From positions 1-9,042 of the forward strand of contig DVOU01000055.1 of the NCBI GenBank assembly GCA_018713365.1: a stretch of 9,042 nt of DNA, in the 5' to 3' direction. Of the stretch, positions 1 through 6,274 are shown in pieces. The notes under the pieces were generated by a model. The model saw only the letters and a program-made list of their open reading frames with translations, did no database searches and had not been told where the DNA came from. The DNA comes from Pullichristensenella excrementipullorum (lineage in GTDB: Bacteria; Bacillota; Clostridia; Christensenellales; Aristaeellaceae). How positions within the stretch are numbered: the stretch's first letter is position 1; every line of letters starts with the position of its first letter. The position numbers and the translations under genes were made by a program.

Positions 1-21
1 GAGCTTTGTTCGAGGTTGACT

Positions 22-447
22 GTTTCCGACCCCGCGAGGGGCGCGGGTTGCATCGTGCCGCCACAATTACGAGTTGGAGTGTAGGGACGTTTCCGACCCC
101 GCGAGGGGCGCGGGTTGCATCATGTCAGATATGCCACCGTGCCGCCCCCTCTCGTTTCCGACCCCGCGAGGGGCGCGGGTTGCATCCAGCAAGGGCACGC
201 TTGCGGTGGATGAGATCAGTTTCCGACCCCGCGAGGGGCGCGGGTTGCATCAAAACATCATCACGATTCTGCACGCCTTACCATCGTTTCCGACCCCGCG
301 AGGGGCGCGGGTTGCATCGCTGATCGCGACCGCGATTTGCAGACGGCCAAGTTTCCGACCCCGCGAGGGGCGCGGGTTGCATCCTGGACTTTTACGCGCT
401 TGTAGCCGTAGGGGGTTTCCGACCCCGCGAGGGGCGCGGGTTGCATC
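22..447 (-). CRISPR. CRISPR array, seven identical 33-nt repeats, six spacers
   Basis: Seven identical 33-nt repeats lie at 22-54, 89-121, 154-186, 219-251, 286-318, 351-383 and 415-447. The six spacers are 34, 32, 32, 34, 32 and 31 nt, all different. The 21 nt before the first repeat could be part of another spacer, so the array may continue to the left. Read on the minus strand, each repeat starts GATGCAACCC, holds a CCCC-TCGC-GGGG hairpin, and ends in exactly eight unpaired bases, TCGGAAAC. This resembles a Cas6-type 8-nt handle ending in GAAAC. A sigma-A promoter at 506-534 also points into the array on this strand, so minus-strand transcription is favoured, with the leader on the right. 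Against this, the plus-strand repeat partly resembles type I-C repeats (CCCCGCGAGGGG followed by GCG-GG-TTG). Repeat and spacer sizes fit a type I system. The subtype is not decided, and no cas genes are in the window. The array itself is certain; the orientation is about 70% likely. Confidence 0.98.
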
Positions 448-505
448 CGCAAACGCGCACATCCATAGCGCGCGTTCTTTGTACAAACAGACCAACCACA
501 TTGTG

Positions 506-534
506 ATGATACCACGTGTCCGACCAAAAATCAA
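506..534 (-). promoter_or_regulatory. Putative CRISPR leader promoter
   Basis: On the minus strand a -35 box TTGATT (529-534) is separated by 17 nt from a -10 box TATCAT (506-511). The -10 is preceded by TGG, giving an extended -10. Transcription would start near 499 and cross about 50 nt of comparatively AT-rich leader (448-499) before entering the first repeat at 447. This is the only good promoter seen in the flank between the array and the first gene. It is the main evidence that the array is read leftwards. Confidence 0.6.
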
Positions 535-632
535 GTGCCGCCGCCATAAAATTGCCCGCATCCCGCTGCTTTCCTTGCGCGTACCCCTCCCATTTGCCCC
601 GTCCATTTCCCCGCGCGCCATACGTTCGCGCG

Positions 633-680
633 GCATAAATTTTCCTCCAGCCCTGAATTTCCCCCTTTCCGCGCCGATGT
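633..680 (+). repeat. 48-nt promoter-containing repeat, copy 1 (mate at 1145-1192)
   Basis: This 48-nt segment matches 1145-1192 at about three quarters of positions without gaps, and better if one small shift is allowed. The shared blocks are GCCCTGAATTT (650-660 and 1162-1172) and CGCGCCGATGT (670-680 and 1182-1192). The coding sequences that follow the two copies are unrelated. The copy therefore concerns the regulatory region and is not a duplicated gene. Confidence 0.75.
654..680 (+). promoter_or_regulatory. Sigma-28 (SigD/FliA)-like promoter, copy 1
   Basis: The layout is TGAATTTC (654-661), 11 nt, then GCCGATGT (673-680). The family consensus is TAAA, about 15 nt, then GCCGATAT or GCCGATAA. 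The -10 element matches SigD at 7 of 8 positions, and the -35 TGAA matches TAAA at 3 of 4 with the correct spacing. The predicted start, near 687, lies just ahead of the ribosome binding site of the gene at 704. An alternative sigma-A reading (TTTCCC, 16 nt, TTATGG) is much weaker. The presence of a second copy supports function; recognition by sigma-28 is inference. Confidence 0.5.
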
Positions 681-703
681 TATGGCAGAAGGAGGGATGG
701 AAT

Positions 704-1072
704 ATGTGTTCTCCAAAGCGCGTGCTGTGGATCTCCCGCCACACCATGACGGCGGCGCAGCGCGCGGACTTGGAGCGCGTCATGGGCGGCGCAGTCGAGC
801 TGACGCCCTGGACGGACACCGTGGAGGACGTGCGCTCGCTGCTGCCCCAGATCGCGCGCACGGACGCGGTGGCGGCGGTGCTGCCGCTGGAAAAGCTGGC
901 CGGGCTGATCGAGCTGGCGGGGGAGACCCCAGTACTCGTGGCGCGCGCCGGCCGCGTTCCCACCGGGCGCACGGTGGTCCTGCCCGACGGGCGGCGGGAG
1001 AAGGAGTTCGCCTTCGAGCATCGCGGCTGGCGGCAGATCCTGGAGGTCACCATCCGCGAACGGGAGCTGTGA
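704..1072 (+). CDS. Hypothetical 122-aa protein beside CRISPR array
   Basis: This is a small soluble protein with no signal peptide or membrane segment, and its function is not recognised. The ATG at 704 is chosen because GGAGGG (691-696) lies 7 nt upstream. The open frame runs back through the CRISPR array, but that part is not coding. Visible features are an N-terminal predicted beta strand RVLWISRH (residues 6-13), then a charged helix with DLERV (22-26). A second hydrophobic strand follows, DAVAAVLPLEKLAGLIELAG (54-73), then strand PVLVA (76-80). A C-terminal half contains GRTVVLPDGRREKEFAFEHR (88-107) and the closing motif GW-QILEV. The alternation of strands and helices suggests a small Rossmann-like fold. 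The early RH and the later VLP--LAG block loosely recall Csx16-type CRISPR accessory proteins, but this is only a pattern resemblance. A phage or mobile-element protein is equally possible. It is likely driven by the sigma-28-like promoter at 654-680. Confidence 0.8.
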   Translation: MCSPKRVLWISRHTMTAAQRADLERVMGGAVELTPWTDTVEDVRSLLPQIARTDAVAAVLPLEKLAGLIELAGETPVLVARAGRVPTGRTVVLPDGRREKEFAFEHRGWRQILEVTIREREL

Positions 1073-1144
1073 CCCCGCCGCCGCCCCGCGCCGCGCGACG
1101 CCGCCGGGCCAAGCGGGAAACCCCAGCCTCCACGCTCCAAAAAC

Positions 1145-1192
1145 GCAAAAACTTTTGCTCCGCCCTGAATTTTCGCCATCTCGCGCCGATGT
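1145..1192 (+). repeat. 48-nt promoter-containing repeat, copy 2 (mate at 633-680)
   Basis: This is the second copy of the 48-nt segment described at 633-680. It ends in the same CGCGCCGATGT block. In addition, the 17-nt sequence CCCCGCCGCCGCCCCGC occurs at 1073-1089, directly after the stop of the first gene, and again at 1553-1569, one base after the stop of the second gene. Both small genes therefore share upstream and downstream flanks. Confidence 0.75.
1166..1192 (+). promoter_or_regulatory. Sigma-28 (SigD/FliA)-like promoter, copy 2
   Basis: The layout is TGAATTTT (1166-1173), 11 nt, then GCCGATGT (1185-1192). The boxes and spacing are the same as in copy 1. The predicted start near 1199 gives a 5' untranslated region of about 68 nt before the ATG at 1267. 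A sigma-A reading is also possible here, with TTTTCG, 16 nt and then TATAAG (1192-1197). The two readings cannot be separated by eye. Confidence 0.5.
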
Positions 1193-1266
1193 ATAAGTGC
1201 AGGCACCCCAGCCACCGACCGCGCATCTGCCGCCGCAGGTGCGATACGACAAAGGAGGAAACGGAT

Positions 1267-1551
1267 ATGGGCAACAAGTGGAACGATAACTGGCTCGAGG
1301 ACGCGCGCGACGTGGGGCTGACGACGCTGGGCAAGGCCGGCCTGATCGGCGTGGCGCTCGGCACCCTGGTCTTCGGGGCGTACGCCGCCTGCAAGGGCGA
1401 ACGCGCCGCGCTCGACGGCGAGACGCCTGGCAAGCAGTACGCGCTCGACATCCTCACGCACGGCGCCAAAGGCGGCCTCATCCTGGGCAGCCTGGGCATC
1501 CTCCGTGCGCTGCGGAAGGGCATCAAGGGCGGCAAGAAACGCCGCCCCTGA
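1267..1551 (+). CDS. Small Gly-rich membrane protein, 94 aa, unknown function
   Basis: AGGAGG (1253-1258) lies 8 nt before the ATG, which makes the start secure. The N-terminus is polar with two tryptophans (residues 5 and 9) and an acidic stretch. A Gly/Ala-rich hydrophobic segment follows at about residues 22-41 (GKAGLIGVALGTLVFGAYAA), long enough to cross the membrane and rich in small residues spaced for close helix packing. A loop of about 25 polar residues leads to a second, shorter Gly-rich hydrophobic segment (about 66-80, GAKGGLILGSLGILR). The tail is strongly basic (residues 79-93, KGIKGGKKRR). The layout suggests a two-helix hairpin with both ends inside the cell. No family is recognised. 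A holin-like, toxin-like or structural membrane role would all be guesses. The gene shares promoter and 3' flank with the gene at 704 but not its protein sequence. Confidence 0.78.
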   Translation: MGNKWNDNWLEDARDVGLTTLGKAGLIGVALGTLVFGAYAACKGERAALDGETPGKQYALDILTHGAKGGLILGSLGILRALRKGIKGGKKRRP

Positions 1552-1694
1552 CCCCCGCCGCCGCCCCGCTTTGGGACACATTCGCCCGCCCCGCCCAGAA
1601 AACAATACAAGATAACATGCGGGTTTCTGTAGATCCCCAAATTTCCGCGTATGCAAACCAGGACTAACGATGCATTGCGCGCGTCCTGTTTCTC

Positions 1695-2714
1695 CTACCC
1701 CTGCCCCTCCACCGTCGAGGCGCGCACGATCAGGTTGGGCGTGGCTGTGTGGGTCTGGGATTGCAGGTTGGGCTTCTTGATGGAACTCAAAAGGAATTTT
1801 CCCGCCTGAACGCCCATTTCCCGCACGTCGATGTCCACCACGCTCAGGGGCGGGTCGCAGAGGGCGGAAAAGGGGTGATCGTCAAACGTCATGATGGCGA
1901 TGTCGTGCGGTATGCGCAGGCCGCGGCGCTGCACGGCGGCGACGCAGCCCAGCGCCAGCACATTGTTGGCGCAGATAATGGCGTCCGGCAACGGGCGCAG
2001 CCCCAGAAGCTGACCGGCCATGCGCGCGCCCTCGTCGCGGGTGGATTCGCCCAGCCAGATGTAGCGCTCCTCCAGCGGCAGGTCGGCCTCGTGCAGCCCC
2101 TGCCGCACGCCCTCCAGCCGGTGGACGGAGATCAGGTCGTGCTCGCCGCCGCCGAGAAAGGCCACGCGCCGCCGCCCGAGGGAGACGAGGTGTTCGCTGG
2201 CCAGCACGCCGCAATAGACGTTGTTGATGTCGATCCAGGAGACCTGGCAGGCAAAGCCCGGCTGCCCAAGCACCACGTGGGGAAAGCGCGTGCGGCTGAG
2301 CAGCGCCGCCAGCGGCCGCGACAGCACCGAGGCGTGGATCGCCAGCGCGTCGCATTCCCGGCGGGCGATCACCTCTTCGGCAAGGGCGCTGACGGCGGTG
2401 GTGTCCGTGGAGCGCAGCACCACCGCGTAGCCCCGCTTTTGCAGCGCTTCTTCCAGCCCGCACAGCATTTCGAACATGTGCGGGTTGTCAAAGGCCACGT
2501 CGCGCTGCAGCGCCGCGAGAAACGCCACCTTGCGGGTCATGCCGCTGGCAAAGCTCTGGGCGCTGGCCATCGGGTGGTAGTTCATTTCCTCCATCACCTG
2601 CCGCACGCGCTCGGCGGTGGCCTCGGAGATGGAATAATGGCGGTTGATGACCTTGGAAACGGTGGAGATGGACGTCCCCGCCGCCTTTGCCACATCGCGG
2701 ATGGTCACGGCCAT
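1695..2714 (-). CDS. LacI-family transcriptional regulator
   Basis: This DNA-binding regulator (339 aa) probably controls the starch/maltodextrin genes encoded upstream of it. The ATG at 2714 is chosen because GGAGGG (2721-2726) lies 6 nt upstream. A GTG two codons earlier would leave no spacing. The N-terminal helix-turn-helix is typical: TIRDVAKAAGTSISTVSKVI at residues 4-23, followed by the hinge region NYHPMASAQSFASG (45-58). The remainder is a periplasmic-binding-protein-like effector domain with the usual family signposts: DAIICANNVLALG, FDDHPFSALCDPPLSVVDID near the C-terminal third, and LIVRAST at the end. The length is normal for the family. The hinge is unusual: the Leu that inserts into the operator centre in LacI and PurR is Phe55 here, and the Asn after YxP is Met49. 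The gene lies 46 nt after the amylase stop and has its own promoter. It could therefore be read both from the operon and alone. The effector is probably a malto-oligosaccharide or glucose derivative, by context only. Confidence 0.95.
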   Translation of the reverse strand: MAVTIRDVAKAAGTSISTVSKVINRHYSISEATAERVRQVMEEMNYHPMASAQSFASGMTRKVAFLAALQRDVAFDNPHMFEMLCGLEEALQKRGYAVVLRSTDTTAVSALAEEVIARRECDALAIHASVLSRPLAALLSRTRFPHVVLGQPGFACQVSWIDINNVYCGVLASEHLVSLGRRRVAFLGGGEHDLISVHRLEGVRQGLHEADLPLEERYIWLGESTRDEGARMAGQLLGLRPLPDAIICANNVLALGCVAAVQRRGLRIPHDIAIMTFDDHPFSALCDPPLSVVDIDVREMGVQAGKFLLSSIKKPNLQSQTHTATPNLIVRASTVEGQG

Positions 2715-2734
2715 GCGCACCCCTCCTTTGCGCC

Positions 2735-2764
2735 ATTATACCACGTTTGCGCCGCGCGCTTCAA
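2735..2764 (-). promoter_or_regulatory. Promoter of the LacI-family regulator gene
   Basis: On the minus strand a -35 TTGAAG (2759-2764) is followed after 18 nt by a perfect -10 TATAAT (2735-2740) with an upstream TG (TGGTATAAT). The start would fall near 2728, only a few bases ahead of the ribosome binding site, so the leader is very short. The -35 box overlaps the amylase stop codon (2761-2763), which fuses the regulator's promoter to the end of the operon. No palindromic operator is evident here. Confidence 0.75.
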
Positions 2765-4464
2765 CCGGCATGGATGGCAAAGGAATGCGCCGCCAGTGCC
2801 GCGCCCTCCAGCCCCTCGCTCCAGAGGACGTTCGCGGGCGCTTCCGGCAGCTGGACGCTTGCCGACCCGGCGTTGATGGCGACCGTGAGCCGCTCCCCGC
2901 CGCCCTCCCGGGCATAGATGAGCAGCCTCTCCCCGGATTCGGCGCGCAAAACGCGGAAACTGCCGCCGCGCAGGGCCGCGTGCGCGCGCCGCAGCGCGAT
3001 GGCACGGCGGAAAAAGTCCCAAAGCGCCGTATCGCCGTCCGCCCAGGGCATTGCGCGGCGGTACTCCTCCTCGCGCACGCCCATCGCGCCCAGCTCGTCG
3101 CCGTAGAAGATCGAGGGCATGCCCGGGAAGGTGAGCTGAAACAGCACCGCCAGCCGGTAGCGCCGCGCATCGCCCCCGCACAGCGACAAAAAGCGGCTGA
3201 CATCATGGCTGTCGAGCAGGTTGAGCTGCGAGGGGATCATCTGCTTGCGATAGCGCATCAGCATATCCCCGCATCTGCCGGCAAAGGCGCGGGCGTCGAT
3301 GCTCTCCTCGGCGAAAAAGCGCCGGGCGTGCTTGCGGAAGTCGTAGTTCATCGTCGAATCGAACATATCACCATTCAGCCAGTGCCGGGCGGTCTCCCAA
3401 ACTTCGCCCACCAGCAGGCAATCGGGCTTGACCGCCTTGACGCGGCGGCGAAACTCGCGCCAGAAGCCGTCGTCGATCTCGCTGGCGACGTCCAGCCGCC
3501 AGCCGTCGATGTCAAAGGCGCGCACCCAGTGCTCCCCGACGCGGCAGAGATAGTCGCGCACCTGCGCGTTGGCGGTATCGAACTTGGGCATGGTGCGCTC
3601 ATAGCCGAAGCACTCGTAGCCGGGGATCGGCTCGCCGCTCTCCGGGCGCACGACGGGAAATTCCAGGTGGTAAAACCAGTCGCGGTACGGCGAGGCGGCG
3701 CCGCGGCGCACGACGTCCTCAAAGGCGAAAAAGCGCCACGAACAGTGGTTGAACACGCCGTCGAGCATCACGCGCATGTCGCGGGCGTGGCAGGCTTCCA
3801 CCAGCGCGCGCAGGTCGTCGTCCGTGCCCAGCGCCGGGTCGACGTGGAAGTAGTCGAGCGTATCGTATTTGTGATAGGCCCCGGCGACGAATATGGGGTT
3901 CAGGTACAGGCAGTTCACGCCCAGCCGCTCAAGGTAATCGAGGTTTTCCCGAACGCCGCGCAGCGTGCCGCCCCGCAGCCCCTCGCAGCCGCACACGCGC
4001 GTGGGCCTGCCGCTGATGGAGCGATGGCTGGTGGCAAAGCTGTCCGGGAAGATGTTGTACACCACGGCGTCTACCGTCCACGCCGGCACCACGGCGCGGT
4101 CGGCGCGGTGATCGAAGGGCAGCTTGAAGTACTCCGAGCGGTCGTCCACGAGATGGTCTGTGAAGACGTCGCCGTAAAACAGGCATGTTTCCTGTCCATC
4201 AAAGAGTTCGAAATAATAGTGCAGGCGGTGGAAGGGGCTGTCCAGCTCCACCTCCCACCAGTCGTGCCATTCGTCCTGCTGGACGACGCGCATCGGCGCG
4301 GGGAAAAAGTCTATGGGCGTTTTGCGGCAGGCGGTGTCGCCATAATAGAGCGTGCAGGCCGCCAGATCGCCGCGCGCGGCGCGCAGGCGAAAGACGATGC
4401 GCTTTTCACCGATCGCGTGGCAGTATTCGGACATGGGCAGGTGCAGAATCGCGTCTTTTCTCAT
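2761..4464 (-). CDS. GH13 subfamily 20 neopullulanase / cyclomaltodextrinase / maltogenic amylase
   Basis: This cytoplasmic alpha-glucan hydrolase (567 aa) cleaves alpha-1,4 bonds in imported maltodextrins or cyclodextrins. There is no signal peptide. An N-terminal CBM34-type domain (about residues 1-120) precedes the catalytic barrel, and the barrel is followed by a C-terminal beta domain. All GH13 regions are present: region I DGVFNH (235-240), region V MPKFDT (292-297), region II GWRLDVA with nucleophile Asp325, region III LVGEVWE with acid/base Glu354, and region IV LLDSHD with transition-state stabiliser Asp421. The CBM34 domain and the MPK-x-x-T region V point to subfamily 20. The family usually has MPKLNT, so the Phe-Asp is a small departure. 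The ATG at 4464 is preferred because GAAGGG lies 9 nt upstream inside the end of the permease gene. An ATG at 4473, which overlaps the permease stop as ATGA, is the alternative. Product specificity among the three named activities cannot be read from sequence. Confidence 0.95.
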   Translation of the reverse strand: MRKDAILHLPMSEYCHAIGEKRIVFRLRAARGDLAACTLYYGDTACRKTPIDFFPAPMRVVQQDEWHDWWEVELDSPFHRLHYYFELFDGQETCLFYGDVFTDHLVDDRSEYFKLPFDHRADRAVVPAWTVDAVVYNIFPDSFATSHRSISGRPTRVCGCEGLRGGTLRGVRENLDYLERLGVNCLYLNPIFVAGAYHKYDTLDYFHVDPALGTDDDLRALVEACHARDMRVMLDGVFNHCSWRFFAFEDVVRRGAASPYRDWFYHLEFPVVRPESGEPIPGYECFGYERTMPKFDTANAQVRDYLCRVGEHWVRAFDIDGWRLDVASEIDDGFWREFRRRVKAVKPDCLLVGEVWETARHWLNGDMFDSTMNYDFRKHARRFFAEESIDARAFAGRCGDMLMRYRKQMIPSQLNLLDSHDVSRFLSLCGGDARRYRLAVLFQLTFPGMPSIFYGDELGAMGVREEEYRRAMPWADGDTALWDFFRRAIALRRAHAALRGGSFRVLRAESGERLLIYAREGGGERLTVAINAGSASVQLPEAPANVLWSEGLEGAALAAHSFAIHAG

Positions 4465-4469
4465 TGGGC

Positions 4470-5315
4470 TCATCCCTTCACCCCGCCGGCGGTGAGGCCG
4501 GAGGTCATGTATTTCTGGCACAGCAGGAAGATGACCAGCACGGGCAGCGACACCAGCAGCGACGCCGCCGCGAACACCGGCCAACTGCCGCTGGTCTCGG
4601 TGGCCTGCAGGCCGTACAGCCCGGCGGCCAGCGTGTAATTCGCCTCGCCTGTCATAAAGGTCGTGGCGTAGATGTATTCGTTCCACACATAGATCAGCAC
4701 CATCAGCGCCGTGACGATCAGGCTTGGCCGCGCCAGCGGCAGCACGATGCGCCAGACCACGCCCACGTCGCTGGCGCCGTCCATGCGCGCCGCCTCCTCG
4801 ATCTCTACGGGCACGGTGTCGAAGTACCCCTTGAGGTTCCAGAGGCTGAACACCGACATCGTGCCGGTATAGACGAGGATCAGCCCCAGACGGGTGTTGA
4901 CGAGCCCCAAAGGCCGCAGCAGGCGGTAGATGGCGAACATACTCAGAAGCGCTGGGAAGGAGTTGAGCAGCACCAGCCAGCGCAAAATCATCTTCCGGCC
5001 GGGAAAGCGGCGGCGCGAAAAGGCGTAGGCCGCCGGGATCGCCGCCGAGAGCGACAGGGCCACGGTCGCCGCAGCCAATACCATGCTGTTTTCAAACCAG
5101 AGCAGCACGTCCTCGCCCTCGAACACGGCGCGGAAGTTGTCCAGCGTCAGCGCGCGGGGGATAAAGGAAAAATCTGAACTGAGCAGCGTGTTCTGGGCGC
5201 TGAGCGCCACGGACAGCGCGTAGAGGATGGGAATCAGCGTCACAAAGCAGAGGGCGATGAAAAACAGATTGAGCGCCCCCATGGAGGCGATGGAACGCAG
5301 TTTTCCGCGCTTCAC
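4470..5315 (-). CDS. MalG-type ABC sugar transporter permease
   Basis: This inner permease half (281 aa) of a maltodextrin-type ABC importer belongs to the binding-protein-dependent transport family (CUT1). The start is GTG at 5315, whose bases overlap the upstream permease's stop as GTGA. AGGAGG lies 7 nt before it, so translation is likely coupled. Six membrane segments are expected. The first is at about residues 14-38, and others lie near 75-98, 110-132, 143-160, 197-215 and 247-266. The cytoplasmic EAA loop that docks on the ATPase is clear at residues 173-197 (EEAARMDGASD, then RIVLPLARP). The C-terminus QKYMTSGLTAGGVKG is typical of MalG proteins. The gene is followed 5 nt later by the amylase. 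No ATPase gene is present, so a shared MsmK-like ATPase encoded elsewhere is inferred. Confidence 0.96.
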   Translation of the reverse strand: MKRGKLRSIASMGALNLFFIALCFVTLIPILYALSVALSAQNTLLSSDFSFIPRALTLDNFRAVFEGEDVLLWFENSMVLAAATVALSLSAAIPAAYAFSRRRFPGRKMILRWLVLLNSFPALLSMFAIYRLLRPLGLVNTRLGLILVYTGTMSVFSLWNLKGYFDTVPVEIEEAARMDGASDVGVVWRIVLPLARPSLIVTALMVLIYVWNEYIYATTFMTGEANYTLAAGLYGLQATETSGSWPVFAAASLLVSLPVLVIFLLCQKYMTSGLTAGGVKG

Positions 5316-6196
5316 CTGGACACCTCCTTTCGCTGCAGGCGGGAAAAGAGCAGAAGCAGCGCGAAGATGAGCATGGAAATGGCCGAAGAATAGCCGTAAT
5401 TGTTGGTGATGAAGGCGTTCTCGTAGGCGTAGGTAAGCACGGTGTGGAAGTTGGAACCCGTCTGCGCGCCCATCTGCTGGGTGAGCAGGTAGACCACGTC
5501 GAACTGCTTGAAGGTGGTGAACACCGTGATGATCACCGCCGGAGCGATCATCGGCCGGATGGTGGGGATGGTGATGTACACGGCGCGCTGCAGGCGCGTG
5601 GCCCCGTCGAGCCGGGCGCTTTCGTAGTAGCTTTCGTCGATGGACTGCATGGCCCCATCCATGATCATAATCATGAACGGCAGCGCCAGCCAGAGGTTGA
5701 CCACCGTGCAAAACACAAACGCCGATACATCCGTGGCCAGCCAACGCCGCGCCTCCAGCCCCAGCGCCTCCACCCACTGGTTGAGCAGGCCGAACTGCGA
5801 GTTGAAGATGCCCGTTTTCCACAGGAGGATGGATACGTAGCCCGGCATCGCCCAGGGGAACATGAGGATGGTCTTGTACAGCTTGCGCAGGCGCAGTTTT
5901 TTTACGTTCAGAAGGCTTGCCAGCGCAAAGGCGAGTACGAGCTGCACAGCCATATTGACGATCGTCCACAGGATCGTCCACAACAGGGCGGACAAAAAGC
6001 CCGAATCGAACACCAGCAGCGCCCGCCGGTAGTTTTCCAGCCCGATGAAGGAAAAGTCGAACCAATGGTATACCGACATGTTCGTAAGCGATATGTACAG
6101 CGTATACAGGATCGGAAAGACCACCATCAGGGCGATGAGCGTCAGCGACGGCGCGCTCCACGCATAGCTGCGCAGCCAGCCCCTGCCTTTGCGCAT
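5312..6196 (-). CDS. MalF-type ABC sugar transporter permease
   Basis: This is the partner permease (294 aa) that pairs with the MalG-type subunit to form the membrane channel. The ATG at 6196 is chosen because AGGAGG lies 6 nt upstream. An earlier in-frame ATG at 6211 has no usable spacing and itself overlaps that ribosome binding site. The protein has a short basic N-terminus and a first membrane segment at about residues 16-37. The periplasmic loop contains FIGLENYRRAL (50-60), a usual landmark of this family. Further segments lie near 69-96, 110-127, 157-180, 212-230 and 267-286. The EAA loop is at 191-215 (YESARLDGATRLQRAVYITI, then PTIRP). It lacks the large periplasmic P2 loop of enteric MalF, as expected for Gram-positive forms. 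It lies 78 nt after the binding-protein gene, with a hairpin between, and overlaps the next gene by 4 nt. Confidence 0.96.
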   Translation of the reverse strand: MRKGRGWLRSYAWSAPSLTLIALMVVFPILYTLYISLTNMSVYHWFDFSFIGLENYRRALLVFDSGFLSALLWTILWTIVNMAVQLVLAFALASLLNVKKLRLRKLYKTILMFPWAMPGYVSILLWKTGIFNSQFGLLNQWVEALGLEARRWLATDVSAFVFCTVVNLWLALPFMIMIMDGAMQSIDESYYESARLDGATRLQRAVYITIPTIRPMIAPAVIITVFTTFKQFDVVYLLTQQMGAQTGSNFHTVLTYAYENAFITNNYGYSSAISMLIFALLLLFSRLQRKEVSR

Positions 6197-6227
6197 AAGC
6201 ACCCTCCTCATCCTCTTGTTTCGCGGG

Positions 6228-6259
6228 CGGGCGGACGCGGGGTGCTCCGCACCCGCCCG
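6228..6259 (-). promoter_or_regulatory. Intercistronic hairpin between binding-protein and permease genes
   Basis: The inner stem GGGTGC / GCACCC (6240-6245 with 6249-6254) closes a 3-nt loop. An outer stem CGGGC / GCCCG (6228-6232 with 6255-6259) adds a bulged extension. On the transcribed minus strand no T-run follows, so it is not a normal intrinsic terminator. Hairpins at this place in sugar ABC operons often protect the 3' end of the binding-protein mRNA and keep it more abundant than the permease mRNA. That role is inferred here. Confidence 0.5.
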
Positions 6260-6274
6260 TTTTTCAGCGTATCG

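Noticed and set aside
74..703. Open frame through the CRISPR array into the 122-aa gene
   Set aside because: Repeats of 33 nt read without stops by chance. The real ATG at 704 has its own ribosome binding site, and the sequence before it contains the array and a promoter-like element.
1659..1688. Hairpin CAGGAC / GTCCTG between the 94-aa gene and the regulator gene as a shared terminator
   Set aside because: The stem is only 6 bp with an 18-nt loop and a poor T-run on either strand, too weak to annotate. The 1552-1694 gap shows no better terminator.
6224..6264. Plus-strand terminator (GC-rich hairpin followed by TTTTT)
   Set aside because: No plus-strand gene ends here. On the transcribed minus strand the run of five lies before the stem as As, so it is better described as an intercistronic hairpin.
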